A DNA stretch of 64,000 nucleotides, from NCBI GenBank assembly GCA_965224325.1, contig CBDCYT010000003.1:124001-188000 (forward strand), read 5' to 3'. The position numbers were made by a program, and so were the translations under genes. The notes beneath the pieces are model-generated. The model saw only the letters and a program-made list of their open reading frames with translations, was not told the origin of the DNA and made no database searches. Positions 17,388 through 26,780 of the stretch are shown here, one piece after another; within the stretch, counting starts at the first letter, position 1; each line of letters opens with the position of its first letter. The DNA comes from CBDCMJ01 sp965224325. Its GTDB lineage: Bacteria > Chloroflexota > Dehalococcoidia > Lucifugimonadales > UBA3495.

Positions 17388-17861
17388 ATGGAAACAACTC
17401 AAGATCAGCCCCTCTATATTGGCGGCCCCAAATCCAAGCGTAATAACGGACTTATATTCTCCCTGCTCATCACATTGGCCGGTGTATATTTCGCCATAAC
17501 CAGCGGGTCGGCGACTTTGATGCTGATTGTCGGGTTGGGCGGGGCGTCTTATAGCTGGTTCAGCGTGGCAACAAGGTTCCTGATTTATCAAAACGTCTTG
17601 GTGATCAAGTACGGCTGGCCCAAGGTTAAGGTGGTCCCTTTACCCGAGATATCCCTCATGGAAAAAGTAGAGCAGGCCACCGGGGAGCAGTTGCGGTTGC
17701 GCTTGACCAATGGCAAACAGGTGATGATCGCGGCTGCGGACATAGACGAGTTCCAGGCCCGCCTAGAAGAGGCCCGGAAGCGTTTCACCGGCGTCTACGT
17801 TGAGCCTGCCGCCGCCGACCCCGGCGTTGGCCAGGAACCGCAGGGTCCGGCGCCATACTAG
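17388..17861 (+). CDS. Small membrane protein with PH-like cytoplasmic domain (twin 2)
   Basis: A 157-aa paralogue of the gene at 16577. Two hydrophobic stretches (about residues 22-52) precede a PH-like beta-rich domain and a Pro-rich tail ending in PAPY. I use the ATG at 17388 because it fits the extended -10 box. An in-frame ATG at 17379 overlaps that box. Function is unknown. Proteins with this layout are usually peripheral membrane or stress-envelope components. Confidence 0.7.
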   Translation: METTQDQPLYIGGPKSKRNNGLIFSLLITLAGVYFAITSGSATLMLIVGLGGASYSWFSVATRFLIYQNVLVIKYGWPKVKVVPLPEISLMEKVEQATGEQLRLRLTNGKQVMIAAADIDEFQARLEEARKRFTGVYVEPAAADPGVGQEPQGPAPY

Positions 17862-18000
17862 CGACGGGTCCAACATACTAGACACTAACCGTGGATTACC
17901 CCTCCGCCAGCGCTCGGCCCCGCCGGGAAGCCGCTTGTTCTGGAGGTGGGTGTTATCTTGCCGCTACGCCTTTAGGTGCAACCCGTAAAAACCCATACTA

Positions 18001-19236
18001 AACCAAAGCCAAGGTGAAACCCGCATTTGGGTCGGCTAGAATCAGGGAGGCATAGCGTCAGGACTGGGAGCAGACTGAGTGGGGATGGTGATGGGTATGA
18101 GGGGGATAAGGCCGGACTTGGAGGGGTGGCAGTTGGACTTGGCTAGTGTGCGCAGCAGGATGTACCTAGCGCCGACACCCCGGGAGAGAGAACGGTGGCA
18201 CGCACTGTGGCTCCTGTGCCGGGGCCTGACCGCCTCGGGCACCGCCCAGGCACTGGGCCGGGATGCTCACACCATCGGCAGATGGGCCGCCGCCTTCGGC
18301 GAGGGAGGGCCTGCAGCCTTGATATTCGAGCAGACCGGGGGTTCCCCCCCGCACTTGGCGAGACGCAACAGGCGGAGTTGACGGGGGCAGTGCAGGAGTT
18401 GCCCGAGATGTCGGGCATAGAAATGGCCAACTGGAACTGGAAAGTGGTGCGGCAGTTTGTCTCGAAGCGTTTCGGCATTGGCCTGAGCCGCAGCACTTGC
18501 CTGAACTATCTGCACCGCTTGGGGTTTGTCCTGAAGCGTCCCAAGAAGCGTCTGGTCAAGGCAGATGAGCAGAAGCGGGAGGCCTTCGTGGCGGAGTACG
18601 CCACCCTGTCGGACGAGGCGTGGCGTACGGGAGCGAAGATATTCTTCGCCGACGAGGCCCATTTCCGGGCCGATGCCGAACTGAGAGGCAAATGGGTGCT
18701 AAAGGGAGAGCCGGCCTTGGTGGACTCGACCAGCCCGAGCTATGGCGAAAAGGCCAGCTACTACTCGGCAGTGTGCCTGGAGACCGGTGAGGTGGAGTGG
18801 ATGGACCTGGAGGGGAACAGCAACTCCGGAACCTCGGCTGCCTTCCTGGAGCGGTTGCGGCAGAGGCACTCCGGGCCGCTCAACGTGATTTGGGACAACG
18901 CGCCGGCGCACCGCGGCGAGGCGGTGCGTGAGTATCTGCGGACGCCGGGCTTGGGGCTGCGGCTGATGAACCTGCCGGGCTACAGCCCGGACTTCAACGC
19001 CGATGAGGCCATCTGGGGCTGGGCGAGAGAGGAAGCCACCGGAAACCTGTGCTTGGGAACCAAGGCCCTGGTAAAGGAGAGGGTCGGGAATTTCCTCTGC
19101 GGGCTGTCCATCCGGAAAGACGAGGTCAAGGGCCGCTGCCGCACCGTCCTACAATCAAAGGCCGAAGGATTTCTGCGAGAATCCCAGCCCAATCACCGAT
19201 GTATTGTAAATGCACATCCCACCTTGGCTTTGGTTT
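18001..19236 (+). mobile_element. IS630-family insertion sequence
   Basis: Terminal inverted repeats start AACCAAAGCCAAGGTG at 18001 and are matched exactly at 19221-19236, with partial matching for about ten more bases. The element is flanked by TA on both sides (17999-18000 and 19237-19238), the target used by IS630/Tc1 elements. It carries one transposase in two overlapping frames. Confidence 0.93.
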
Positions 19237-19238
19237 AG
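18079..19238 (+). CDS. IS630-type transposase with -1 frameshift
   Basis: The N-terminal frame (18079-18381) encodes a helix-turn-helix region. The catalytic frame, -1 relative to it, runs to a TAG at 19236-19238 that overlaps the end of the element. The join falls at a run of seven C (18344-18350, in-frame reading C-CCC-CCG), where shifting back one base gives a continuous protein of roughly 385 aa. Catalytic residues are the D of FADEAHF, the D of WDNAPAH and an acidic pair in the NADEAIWGW segment. Because some IS630 elements use programmed -1 frameshifting, this may be functional. A simple indel mutation is the alternative. Confidence 0.85.
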
Positions 19239-19443
19239 TGTTGTCCTGGCTACGAGGTTAACGCAGTGCTTCCAGATGCCCCCGGCCCCTGACGTGGCTG
19301 GCTGCAGGGCTCACGCTAGGATCCAAGCGGCGGCGGTTTGTGTACAAGCGGGTCGAAACGGCCAATCGGGCCTTCCAAGTTTAGAGTAGTTTAATTAGAG
19401 AAGTCCGGCGAGCGCCGGACATCGCGCGGGGAGTGCTTGAGCC

Positions 19444-19950
19444 ATGAATTGGGCTGAAACCATCGTCCAGGCTCTGAAAAACTGGGACACGTCGCTGGTG
19501 GCTTACGTTCCGGATATCTCGATTCACGAAGTCACCAAGTTGATTGAAGCCGATCCGTTTTTCCACCTGGTCTCGGCATCTAGGGAAGAAGAGGCCATCG
19601 GCATTGCGGTGGGTTCCTACGCCGTTGGGCGCAACGCGGCGGTTTTCATGCAGTCCAGCGGCTTCGGCAATAGCGTAAACGCGCTGGCGAGCTTGTGCGT
19701 CCCTTTCCGTACCCCGATCCCGCTGTTCATAAATCTCCGAGGCGGTCCCGGGGAGTTCAATATCGGTCAAGTGGCGATGGGGCGGACTACCCGGCCGATA
19801 ATGGACCTTTTAGGTCTGGTCCACTTCACTTTGGAAGACGAATACCGGATGGACGTCTTGCTAGACGGCGCCCTCAAGCTATGCCACGCCGCCCGGCAGC
19901 CTGTGGGCATCTGCCTGACGCAGATGTTGCATGGAGGAAAGGTTGCGTAG
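19444..19950 (+). CDS. TPP-dependent decarboxylase alpha subunit (ComD-like)
   Basis: Small subunit (168 aa) equivalent to the N-terminal pyrimidine-binding domain of thiamine-diphosphate decarboxylases. It resembles sulfopyruvate decarboxylase ComD and phosphonopyruvate decarboxylase. The catalytic glutamate lies in the ASREEEAIG segment (E48-E50), and QSSGFGNSVNAL is the expected following motif. It overlaps the beta-subunit gene by 20 bp, a sign of translational coupling. Expected reaction: decarboxylation of sulfopyruvate (to sulfoacetaldehyde) or of a related 2-oxo acid. The choice of substrate cannot be made from sequence alone. Confidence 0.85.
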   Translation: MNWAETIVQALKNWDTSLVAYVPDISIHEVTKLIEADPFFHLVSASREEEAIGIAVGSYAVGRNAAVFMQSSGFGNSVNALASLCVPFRTPIPLFINLRGGPGEFNIGQVAMGRTTRPIMDLLGLVHFTLEDEYRMDVLLDGALKLCHAARQPVGICLTQMLHGGKVA

Positions 19951-20497
19951 ATTCGAAGCCACCCAATTAGTCTTGCGCCACGCCGGAAACTACCCCATCG
20001 TCAGCAATCTGGGGCCTACCACTGACGAGTTGTGGCATGCCGGACATCGCGACCGGAATTTCTACACCTACGGAAACATGGGTCTGTGTTCCTCCATCGC
20101 CTTGGGAATGGCGTTGTCCACCGACGAGCGCGTGATTTCGCTGGACGGAGACGGTTCTTTGCTCATGAACTTGGGCGCCGTCGCCACTATTGGAGTGGAG
20201 CAGCCGAAGAACTTGATCGTGCTGGTGTGGGACAACGAGCAGTGGGGACAGACCGGACACCAACCGAGCCACACTGCCAAGGGCACCGATTTGGCGCAAG
20301 TGGCGGAGAGTTGCAGCATACGTCAGGTCTTGACGGTGGATAACTTGGAGGACCTGGAAGCGGTGCTTTCTACAGCGCTTCAGGAAGATGGCCCGTGGTT
20401 CATCGTGGCCAAGATAGAGGAATCCGAGCCCCTACCCGTCGCCCCCATAGAGCCTGAGCTCACTCTTTACCGGATGCGCAACTCTTTTTCCAGCTAG
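19931..20497 (+). CDS. TPP-dependent decarboxylase beta subunit (ComE-like)
   Basis: The 188-aa partner of the preceding gene, carrying the diphosphate-binding half of the enzyme. The thiamine-diphosphate motif begins at GDG (73-75) and ends about 30 residues later in VWDN (N102), as the family requires. NMGLCSSIALG precedes it, as in ComE. Separate alpha and beta genes are the arrangement known for archaeal and bacterial sulfopyruvate decarboxylases. A terminator follows at 20576-20614. Confidence 0.87.
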   Translation: MEERLRRFEATQLVLRHAGNYPIVSNLGPTTDELWHAGHRDRNFYTYGNMGLCSSIALGMALSTDERVISLDGDGSLLMNLGAVATIGVEQPKNLIVLVWDNEQWGQTGHQPSHTAKGTDLAQVAESCSIRQVLTVDNLEDLEAVLSTALQEDGPWFIVAKIEESEPLPVAPIEPELTLYRMRNSFSS

Positions 20498-20575
20498 GGG
20501 TGCTTCGCCACCGGGTTAGCGGCGGTTCTCCCGGATGCCGGCCGCGCAGCTATGTCCGGTTACGTTTGATTAGGG

Positions 20576-20614
20576 AAAGAGGCCATTCCTCACTATGCGA
20601 AGAATGGCCTCTTT
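20576..20614. terminator. Bidirectional terminator hairpin
   Basis: A perfect 13-bp stem (AAAGAGGCCATTC with its complement, 13-nt loop) with A/T ends on both sides, placed between the convergent ComE-like and dienelactone hydrolase genes. Confidence 0.85.
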
Positions 20615-20645
20615 CGTTGTGCAACTTGTGCGTGCGTACGGGATA

Positions 20646-21416
20646 CTAGTTTTTGACGTACCGGTCGAACCAGCTGAGGGTACGGGCCATCGCATCGTTG
20701 GCCGATGCCTCGTGATAGCTTTCCCGTTCGTCGCAGTTGAATCCGTGGCCGGCGTCGGGGTACATTTTGAAGTCGTAGGTTACTCCCGCGGTCTTGAGCT
20801 TGTCTTCTATCTGGGTGACGTCGTCGGGAGTCGGGTTGTCGTCCTTGCCGCCGAAGTTGCCCATGACCGGTATTTTGATCTGCGAGGTCAGGTCCACGGG
20901 CGCTGGGCCATCGCCGAAGGGGACGAGGATACGGCCTCCGTAGTACACCGATGCCGCGCTAAGGCCAGGACAACTGGTGGCGCCCAGATAAGTGATTCTG
21001 CCGCCGACACAGAAGCCGACGATTCCTATCTTTTGGCCCTGGGTCCTGGGGTACTTATTTTGTAGATAGTTGATGGTGACATTGATGTCCTCGACCAACT
21101 CATCGTCACGCAGGGCCCCCATGTAACGCATCACGGTGGGCAACTCGTCATACCCCATCTTGGGGTTGGGATGTTCCCGGTGGTATAGGGTCGGAGCAAC
21201 CGCTACGTAGCCCTCTTCGGCGAAACGATCGCAGACCTTTTCAATGTGCCTGGTGACGCCGAAGGCTTCCATCACGACGATGACGGCGGGGAAACTAGTC
21301 CCCCCGGAGGGAGGGGGATGACTCACGTATGTTGCCATGTCCTGGCCTTGTTGCCCTGCCAGTTCATCAAATTCGCGCTCCCCCGCGAAGCGGAGGTTCT
21401 CCCAAAATGATGGCAT
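20646..21416 (-). CDS. Dienelactone hydrolase family protein
   Basis: A 256-aa DLH. The triad reads C136 in GFCVGG, an Asp in the GKDDNP segment (D192/D193) and H224 in DAGHGF, the usual spacing for this family. GAGGAG lies upstream of the ATG at 21416. It resembles the product of 3461-4183 but has a longer N-terminus and C-terminus (the FNCDERESYH region common in carboxymethylenebutenolidases). It converges with the ComDE-like unit across a shared terminator and is preceded by a long repeat-bearing spacer. Confidence 0.9.
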   Translation of the reverse strand: MPSFWENLRFAGEREFDELAGQQGQDMATYVSHPPPSGGTSFPAVIVVMEAFGVTRHIEKVCDRFAEEGYVAVAPTLYHREHPNPKMGYDELPTVMRYMGALRDDELVEDINVTINYLQNKYPRTQGQKIGIVGFCVGGRITYLGATSCPGLSAASVYYGGRILVPFGDGPAPVDLTSQIKIPVMGNFGGKDDNPTPDDVTQIEDKLKTAGVTYDFKMYPDAGHGFNCDERESYHEASANDAMARTLSWFDRYVKN

Positions 21417-22479
21417 ACTGCTATCTCCTCACCCTGATTTTAAGCGAAATTCACTGGCTTCCGGGTTGCTCCAGCGGTACGAGTATTCATTCGCGCTGGG
21501 CGCGAATCCCCAAGCCGCCATGCCCGGAATTTCCCCCGAAGTTTCTACATGCCCCCTAAGTGCCCGCCCGGGGGAGCGGTCCCAACAACTTCCTGTATCT
21601 TTGAAACAGGCCTAACCAGACAGGATTTTAGCAGAGGACAAACCCACTCACAAGCTTGAGTTTGCCTGAGGCTTCTCCCGAGAGGGTGAGCACCGTTATC
21701 CGGCTGTCGTGGGCTCAGGATATTATCCGTGTCCGAAAGTATCCCAGGGCTACGGTATTTGCGTTGCGTCGCTCCCGGTCGCTCCCCCTTTTTCGGGAAA
21801 CCGGCGTCCGAGCCTGCGATAGCCTTGGTCAAACTACCTTCGCGGCGGCTCCGGATCCCGGCGAAAGCCGGAGTGACGGGGTGTAATTTCTAACTCGATT
21901 GCCGCGGAAGATTTCCGCCGTAGTAGAGAGCGTTTCGCTAATCGCAGCGCGCCTAATCGGGAGGATTAGGGAACATTGTGTTGGTCCGGGTGAGCCCGTC
22001 TCAGAAGTCTCCACTCAGGATTTTGGGCGGACGCAACTTGACGGGTTACTATTATTAACCGTCTAAACCAGTATTGAATGCGGCTCAATAACCCGTCATT
22101 CCCGCGAAGCTTGTCCCCGACCCAGATCGGGGAGCGGGAATCCAGACTCAATAACCTGTCATTCCCGCGAAAGCGGGAATCCGGAAAGGTAGGATGCTGG
22201 AGGACTCAGCATTATGAGACAAGCTCGATCCGTCGTTTGCTACTCGGCTGGCCGCCAATTTTTGGGTTACCAAATAATTGGGTCACCGGAGTTAGGACTC
22301 TTCTACGAAGTCAACGACATAGATCAGGTTGTAACGTAACAGTTCGTGACGATGCACTAATGCTAAATCTACCTTACCGGCGCGGCGGTCTGCGGCCTTT
22401 CTATGATTGCCCTACCGCTGGGGTTCCCCTCTCACCCTGAGCTAGCCGAAGAGCTGGTCCATGGTCCGACAAGCCTGTC
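21417..22479. other. Spacer holding MITE copy C
   Basis: About 1.06 kb. It contains a degenerate REP-like palindrome near 21845-21880 and MITE copy C at 21992-22226. I see no intact gene in the rest. Confidence 0.5.
21992..22226 (+). mobile_element. MITE copy C, full length
   Basis: A 235-bp copy with both ends present (GAGCCCGTCTCA and TGAGACAAGCTC). It is longer than copy A because it holds a second palindrome unit (about 22142-22182). I do not see a clear target duplication, so it is probably older. Confidence 0.87.
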
Positions 22480-22575
22480 CTGAGCTCTGCCTCCAGGATT
22501 CTGTCCATCTCCTCCAGGGTTACAAACCTTTCAAACCGCCGAGCGATACGGCCATGCTCGCCCAAGACCGTGATG
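22480..22575 (-). pseudogene. Duplicated 3' end of the lipoprotein gene
   Basis: Immediately after the stop of the 22576-23538 gene, the minus strand again encodes a degraded version of its last ~30 residues (the GRIA-x-RFE-x-FVTLEEM block). It is a tandem duplicate of the gene tail or the remnant of a second paralogous gene. Confidence 0.8.
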
Positions 22576-23538
22576 CTAGGTCTTCGTGAGCTCTGCCTGC
22601 AGGACCTCCTCCATCTCTTCCAGGGTCACAAACCCTTCAAACCGGTGAGCGATACGGCCGTCGCGGCCCAAGATAAAGGTCCAAGACTCGTTGAACCAGT
22701 GGGGGATAGAGTCGAACCCCCATTTGCTGACCAAGCTGTGCAAGACCGCCCGGCTTAAGTCTCCCTGAATCTCATGGGGATTGTCGTAAAGCTCCACGTG
22801 AATAAAATTCGCCTCTCCTTTGTGAAGCTCTTTCAGCTCCGATACGGTGTCCACTTGGGGGCCGCAGGTTGGACTGGTGCAGAAAGCGGGGGTAGCGAAC
22901 ACAATGACAGTTGGACGCGCCGAGATAACCGCCTCCGCTATGGTCAGTTGGTAAAGGTCCGGGTCCGGAGTGAGATCACTGGACAGTTCCGTCAGGTCCT
23001 GCACGTCAAAGACCGTTTTACTGGAAGCCAGGGGGGGAATGCTCCCGATTTCCGGAATCTCTACCTTTTGGGCCACCTCTAACTCCAATTCGGCCTTGAT
23101 TGGGCCCTCAGGACTCTCTACTTGTATGTCCAAATGCCAGGGACCGGGTTTACTGAAAGCCAACTCGGTGGTGTAGGCTCCTCGCACTCCGTAAGGCCAT
23201 AGGTGAAAGGCGGCGCGTTTCTCTTCACCGGCAGCAAAACCTTCCCCTAAAAATGCGGAACTGACCGAAGCAGAAGGCTCCTTGATCAGCCTCTGAGAAG
23301 AGGCGAGAAGGAAAGAGACCCGCTGAGAACCTACTCTCAACTGGGTTGTCGCCAGAATCGGCGTGACGACTTCTTGTTCGATCGGTGACACCGTAGGGGT
23401 CGGCGACACCGCGGCGGCCGACGGCGTGGGAGTGGGGGCAGCATCGCCGCCGCAAGCCAATGCCAACGCCACGGCCAAGGCGGTCATGGCCAGAAGAAAG
23501 CGCCGGGCTGAGACGTGAACGGGCCACAGTATAGACAA
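22576..23538 (-). CDS. Secreted lipoprotein with thioredoxin-like C-terminal domain
   Basis: A 320-aa predicted lipoprotein. A hydrophobic signal ends in a lipobox at C29 (ALAC), followed by a Thr/Pro linker. A beta-rich region (about 65-155) resembles a copper-chaperone or CopC-like fold, and the last 120 residues form a thioredoxin-like domain with a C-x4-C pair (C220, C225) in place of CxxC. The start is a TTG with GGAGGG 9 nt upstream, and it lies 2 nt after the stop of the preceding gene, so the two are translationally coupled. It probably handles disulfides or copper outside the membrane, as Sco proteins do. That role is inference. Confidence 0.75.
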   Translation of the reverse strand: MSILWPVHVSARRFLLAMTALAVALALACGGDAAPTPTPSAAAVSPTPTVSPIEQEVVTPILATTQLRVGSQRVSFLLASSQRLIKEPSASVSSAFLGEGFAAGEEKRAAFHLWPYGVRGAYTTELAFSKPGPWHLDIQVESPEGPIKAELELEVAQKVEIPEIGSIPPLASSKTVFDVQDLTELSSDLTPDPDLYQLTIAEAVISARPTVIVFATPAFCTSPTCGPQVDTVSELKELHKGEANFIHVELYDNPHEIQGDLSRAVLHSLVSKWGFDSIPHWFNESWTFILGRDGRIAHRFEGFVTLEEMEEVLQAELTKT

Positions 23539-23540
23539 GG

Positions 23541-25079
23541 CTACGGTCCCTCCGTATAAGCTCCGAAGGTGAAGGCGAATAACGAGAAGTCGGGTGAGTT
23601 GGAGCTAATCTTCAACTCATGGTCGCCGAATTCGGGCAAGGCTACGAGCTCATACATACGGCCCTCATCTACGTTAACAAAGCTACGGCCGTCCTCCAGG
23701 ATCACGTCAGCGCCCGATTCTGTACGCTTGAGAGGCCGGCCGTCAATGGTCACCTCGACTTCGAACGGGTCCCCGCCCCCAGGATCAATCACCGCATTAG
23801 CGCTAGTGGCGAAGAATCTAAGGGCTATGTAATCTTCATATCCGCGGGTTTCGCGGCCGTGACGGAGCTCTTCCGACCCGTTGGTCCATGGGCCCTGCAA
23901 GTACAAAAACTGGTTCTCGTGATCTCCCGGGTCCTCATACGTCAAGGTTAGATTCGAAGCGTCGTAATACTCGGGATGCGCCACGTATACACCCCCCGGA
24001 TTGTTGTTGCGTTGATAGCCGCCGTAGAGTTCCCGAGTAATGCGGGTGGCCCTGTCTGAGGAGAGGGCCACCGGGACGAACCTTGGGTCCGGCCTGGCAT
24101 TGAGTTGTGCGTCGCCGAGGTCTGCCCCAGTTTCTTCCAGCAGGTCTCGAATCCACTGTTCGGTCTGGCTATAGGCGCCCTCACCGATGCGGGTATAACG
24201 TATAGTCCCATGTTGGTCTATGAGATATTTAGCCGGCCATGCCCGGTTGCTGAAGGCCCGCCAAGTCATGAAGTCGTTGTCTTGGGCGATAGCCCATGCA
24301 ACGCCTAAGTCGCCGGCACTTCGTGCTACGTTTTCGGTGACCTTCTCGAACTCAAACTCCGGCGAGTGGACGCCGACGATAACCAACCCCTTATCGGCGT
24401 ACTTGGCGTGCCAGTCCCGGACATAGGGGAGTGTGCGGATGCAGTTGACGCAGGTGTAGGTCCAAAAGTCTATCAGGACTACATTTCCCCTCAGGGATTC
24501 CATCGTCAATGGGGCGGAATTGATCCAATTGGCAATCCCGAAAAACTCGGGGGCTTGCTGGCCGACTTTGCCTCCAACGATGGACCCGCCGGGGTAAGTA
24601 AGCTCCTGCTCAGGTTCTTTAGTGGCGGTAGCGGCCGGGCTTTGAGCGTCCGGCGTCGCAGCGGGGGTGGCGCTTGTTTGAGTTGGCTGAGTAGTGGCGG
24701 CGGCGTTCTCATCGATTGCGCCTTGAGCGTCAATCGTGCTCTGGTCATCCGGTGTGCCCTGATCGCCCGTCACCGCCGCCTCGGGGCTTGTCTGGGTTGG
24801 CTGAGGAGTAGCATCGACCCCCCCGTCAACGGGGCCCTGAGCGTCTGGCGCCGCAGCTTCGGTGGAATTAGTCTGTGCTGGCTGGGTTGGAGCAGCGACG
24901 CCCTCATCAATCGTGCCCTGAGCGTCTCGCGGCGCAACAGAGGTGGGGCTTTCCTGGACTGGTTGGGTTGGGTCGACAACAGACGTTTCGCCGCTTCCGC
25001 ATGCGGCCATCAACAGCAAAGTAACGATAACGGCAGCCACCGCCAACGGTGCGCCTAACTTGAATTTGAAAGACTTCAT
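23541..25079 (-). CDS. Secreted lipoprotein thioredoxin (DipZ-like)
   Basis: A 512-aa lipoprotein. The lipobox MAAC places the lipidated cysteine at residue 27. Residues 30-160 are a low-complexity Thr/Pro/Gln linker made of about four related ~30-residue blocks. Next is a redoxin domain whose active site is CVNC (210-213) within FWTYTCVNC, typical of DipZ and TlpA relatives, then a C-terminal beta-sandwich (about 350-510) of the type seen in DipZ. The ATG at 25079 is used because an in-frame TTG two codons earlier has no advantage. It forms a two-gene unit with 22576-23538. Confidence 0.85.
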   Translation of the reverse strand: MKSFKFKLGAPLAVAAVIVTLLLMAACGSGETSVVDPTQPVQESPTSVAPRDAQGTIDEGVAAPTQPAQTNSTEAAAPDAQGPVDGGVDATPQPTQTSPEAAVTGDQGTPDDQSTIDAQGAIDENAAATTQPTQTSATPAATPDAQSPAATATKEPEQELTYPGGSIVGGKVGQQAPEFFGIANWINSAPLTMESLRGNVVLIDFWTYTCVNCIRTLPYVRDWHAKYADKGLVIVGVHSPEFEFEKVTENVARSAGDLGVAWAIAQDNDFMTWRAFSNRAWPAKYLIDQHGTIRYTRIGEGAYSQTEQWIRDLLEETGADLGDAQLNARPDPRFVPVALSSDRATRITRELYGGYQRNNNPGGVYVAHPEYYDASNLTLTYEDPGDHENQFLYLQGPWTNGSEELRHGRETRGYEDYIALRFFATSANAVIDPGGGDPFEVEVTIDGRPLKRTESGADVILEDGRSFVNVDEGRMYELVALPEFGDHELKISSNSPDFSLFAFTFGAYTEGP

Positions 25080-26119
25080 CCGCAATCCACCTTAGCCTGC
25101 TAGGTTGTCAATGCTTTAGCGTCCAAAGGCTGGAACGGGCCGTGAAACTGTCTTACGTATACCCGGCTCGTTCCGCTACCCTCATCCACTACCTAAAGAT
25201 ACGGTTGATTCTATAAATCAGATTCAGTACCCATTCAACTCAAGAGATTAGGACACAGATGAACGGGTTTGGGCTACCCATCCCCGGCCGCGCGGCGGGC
25301 TTGGGTCTCTGTAGGGAAGGCTGACCGAACAAGGCCTTTCTTTATTTCCCTCTCGTATTTCTAGAGAGTCCGGCGAAAGGCCAATTCTGATTTAAGGCCA
25401 ATGTTCGGGCCGGTTTTCAGGGTTTGTCTTCATGAGCCATGGCGCCGGCAGCCGCTAGGGTAGACAGCGGAATCACGAAAATCATATGTTCGGCATGACC
25501 GAATATAACCTCTGGAGTCCAAGACCGAGTTTAGTCACATCGTCTTCTTCAGGTCAACCCGGCCGGTATTGAATTAAGGACCGGGGCTTACTTCGAAACC
25601 AAAAAGGAAACGGAAACGGAGAGGGAAGAGCTACTCCGGAGCAGGGCGCTGCGGCCCGCGCACGGGCTTTCCCAACCATACTTTACCACTGACAGAAGTA
25701 ACTGGCGTCCAGATAGAGCGGCTGTGATAAACTTGGTGGCGCTGCGGGAGACTTATTCGCCCACGGGCCGTTTGGGGTAAGTTAGGAATACATTGATCAG
25801 TCCGTGAATTGTCACATAGCGACACAGGAACATTGGCCGTGTTAATGATTTGTTCAGAGGTTTCTTAGCAGTACGGTGAGCGCCTACCGGCAACGGGGAC
25901 CATCAAATTCAGGACCACGGCGTTGACAGCCCCCCTCACATCCGACCGGACCAGCCGTCAACCCCCATCCATTGGACATCCGGACCCGGGCCCGCAAGAG
26001 GAAGAAAAATCGCGTTTGTCTCACACTCTGCCCTGGAAGCACGCACCCAGCGAGCGGAGAAGCAACTCATCAAAGAATCTAGTCTCGCCGGGGAACCGAA
26101 CGTTACGGAGGACCTAATC
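25080..26119. other. 1-kb spacer without a recognisable gene
   Basis: Between divergent units, so promoters for both are expected here. The open frames present are short and lack ribosome sites. I see no RNA gene or repeat in it. Confidence 0.4.
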
Positions 26120-26626
26120 ATGGAGTACAAACATCATCTATTCCAATCGGAGATGGGCTGGATTGGCCTTCTTGGTTCGGGGAAAGGGCTGCGCCGCATG
26201 AGCATACAGCCGACACCCCAAGAGGCCCTGGAGGACTTGGGAACAGAACTGGACCACTCGGTGAACGATCCGGCAGATTTCTCGGAGGTACAGGCGCGTC
26301 TGGAGAAGTACTTTGGCGGTGACGCCAAGGCTCTCGACCAAGTCCAGCTGGACCTATCCGGTGCTCCGCCCTTTTTCAGCGCTGCCTGGGAGGCATGCCG
26401 CAGGATTCCGCCTGGAGAGACTAGGAGTTACGCTTGGCTGGCCGAGCAAGCGGGCAGCCCAACGGCTGTACGAGCCGCGGGCCAATCCATGGCCCGCAAT
26501 CGCTTCCCTCTCATCATACCCTGCCACAGGGTCATCGCCAGTGACGGCGACTTGCGAGGATACGGCGCAGGGGGAACGAAGGTTAAGGCTGCGCTGTTGG
26601 AGCGGGAACAGCTCAGCGTTCGATGA
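26120..26626 (+). CDS. Methylated-DNA-[protein]-cysteine S-methyltransferase
   Basis: O6-alkylguanine-DNA alkyltransferase (168 aa), which transfers an alkyl group from damaged guanine to its own cysteine. The acceptor is C135 in IIPCHRV. The DNA-binding helix with ARNRFP and the ETRSYAWLA segment precede it. GGAGG lies upstream of the ATG. The single-domain form corresponds to ogt. It is monocistronic as far as the flanks show. Confidence 0.93.
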   Translation: MEYKHHLFQSEMGWIGLLGSGKGLRRMSIQPTPQEALEDLGTELDHSVNDPADFSEVQARLEKYFGGDAKALDQVQLDLSGAPPFFSAAWEACRRIPPGETRSYAWLAEQAGSPTAVRAAGQSMARNRFPLIIPCHRVIASDGDLRGYGAGGTKVKAALLEREQLSVR

Positions 26627-26780
26627 TTATTTCCGCCGATTATTCCCGCCGGCAGTTATGCCGCTTCCCGGCACAGAGGCCCTTTTTCAGACAATTCCCG
26701 CCAACGTGGCTTGCGGTACAACGCTGCGTCCTGGATAATCCGGGTCAGCCGGTTAGCGCCTACGGCCCGGGCGTCTATGA

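Noticed and set aside
9583..25875. Shared motif gttcagaggt(tt/cc)ctta(g) at about 9583, 13590 (reverse) and 25851
   Set aside because: Matches are only about 15 bp and I could not define ends or duplications, so I do not call a repeat family.
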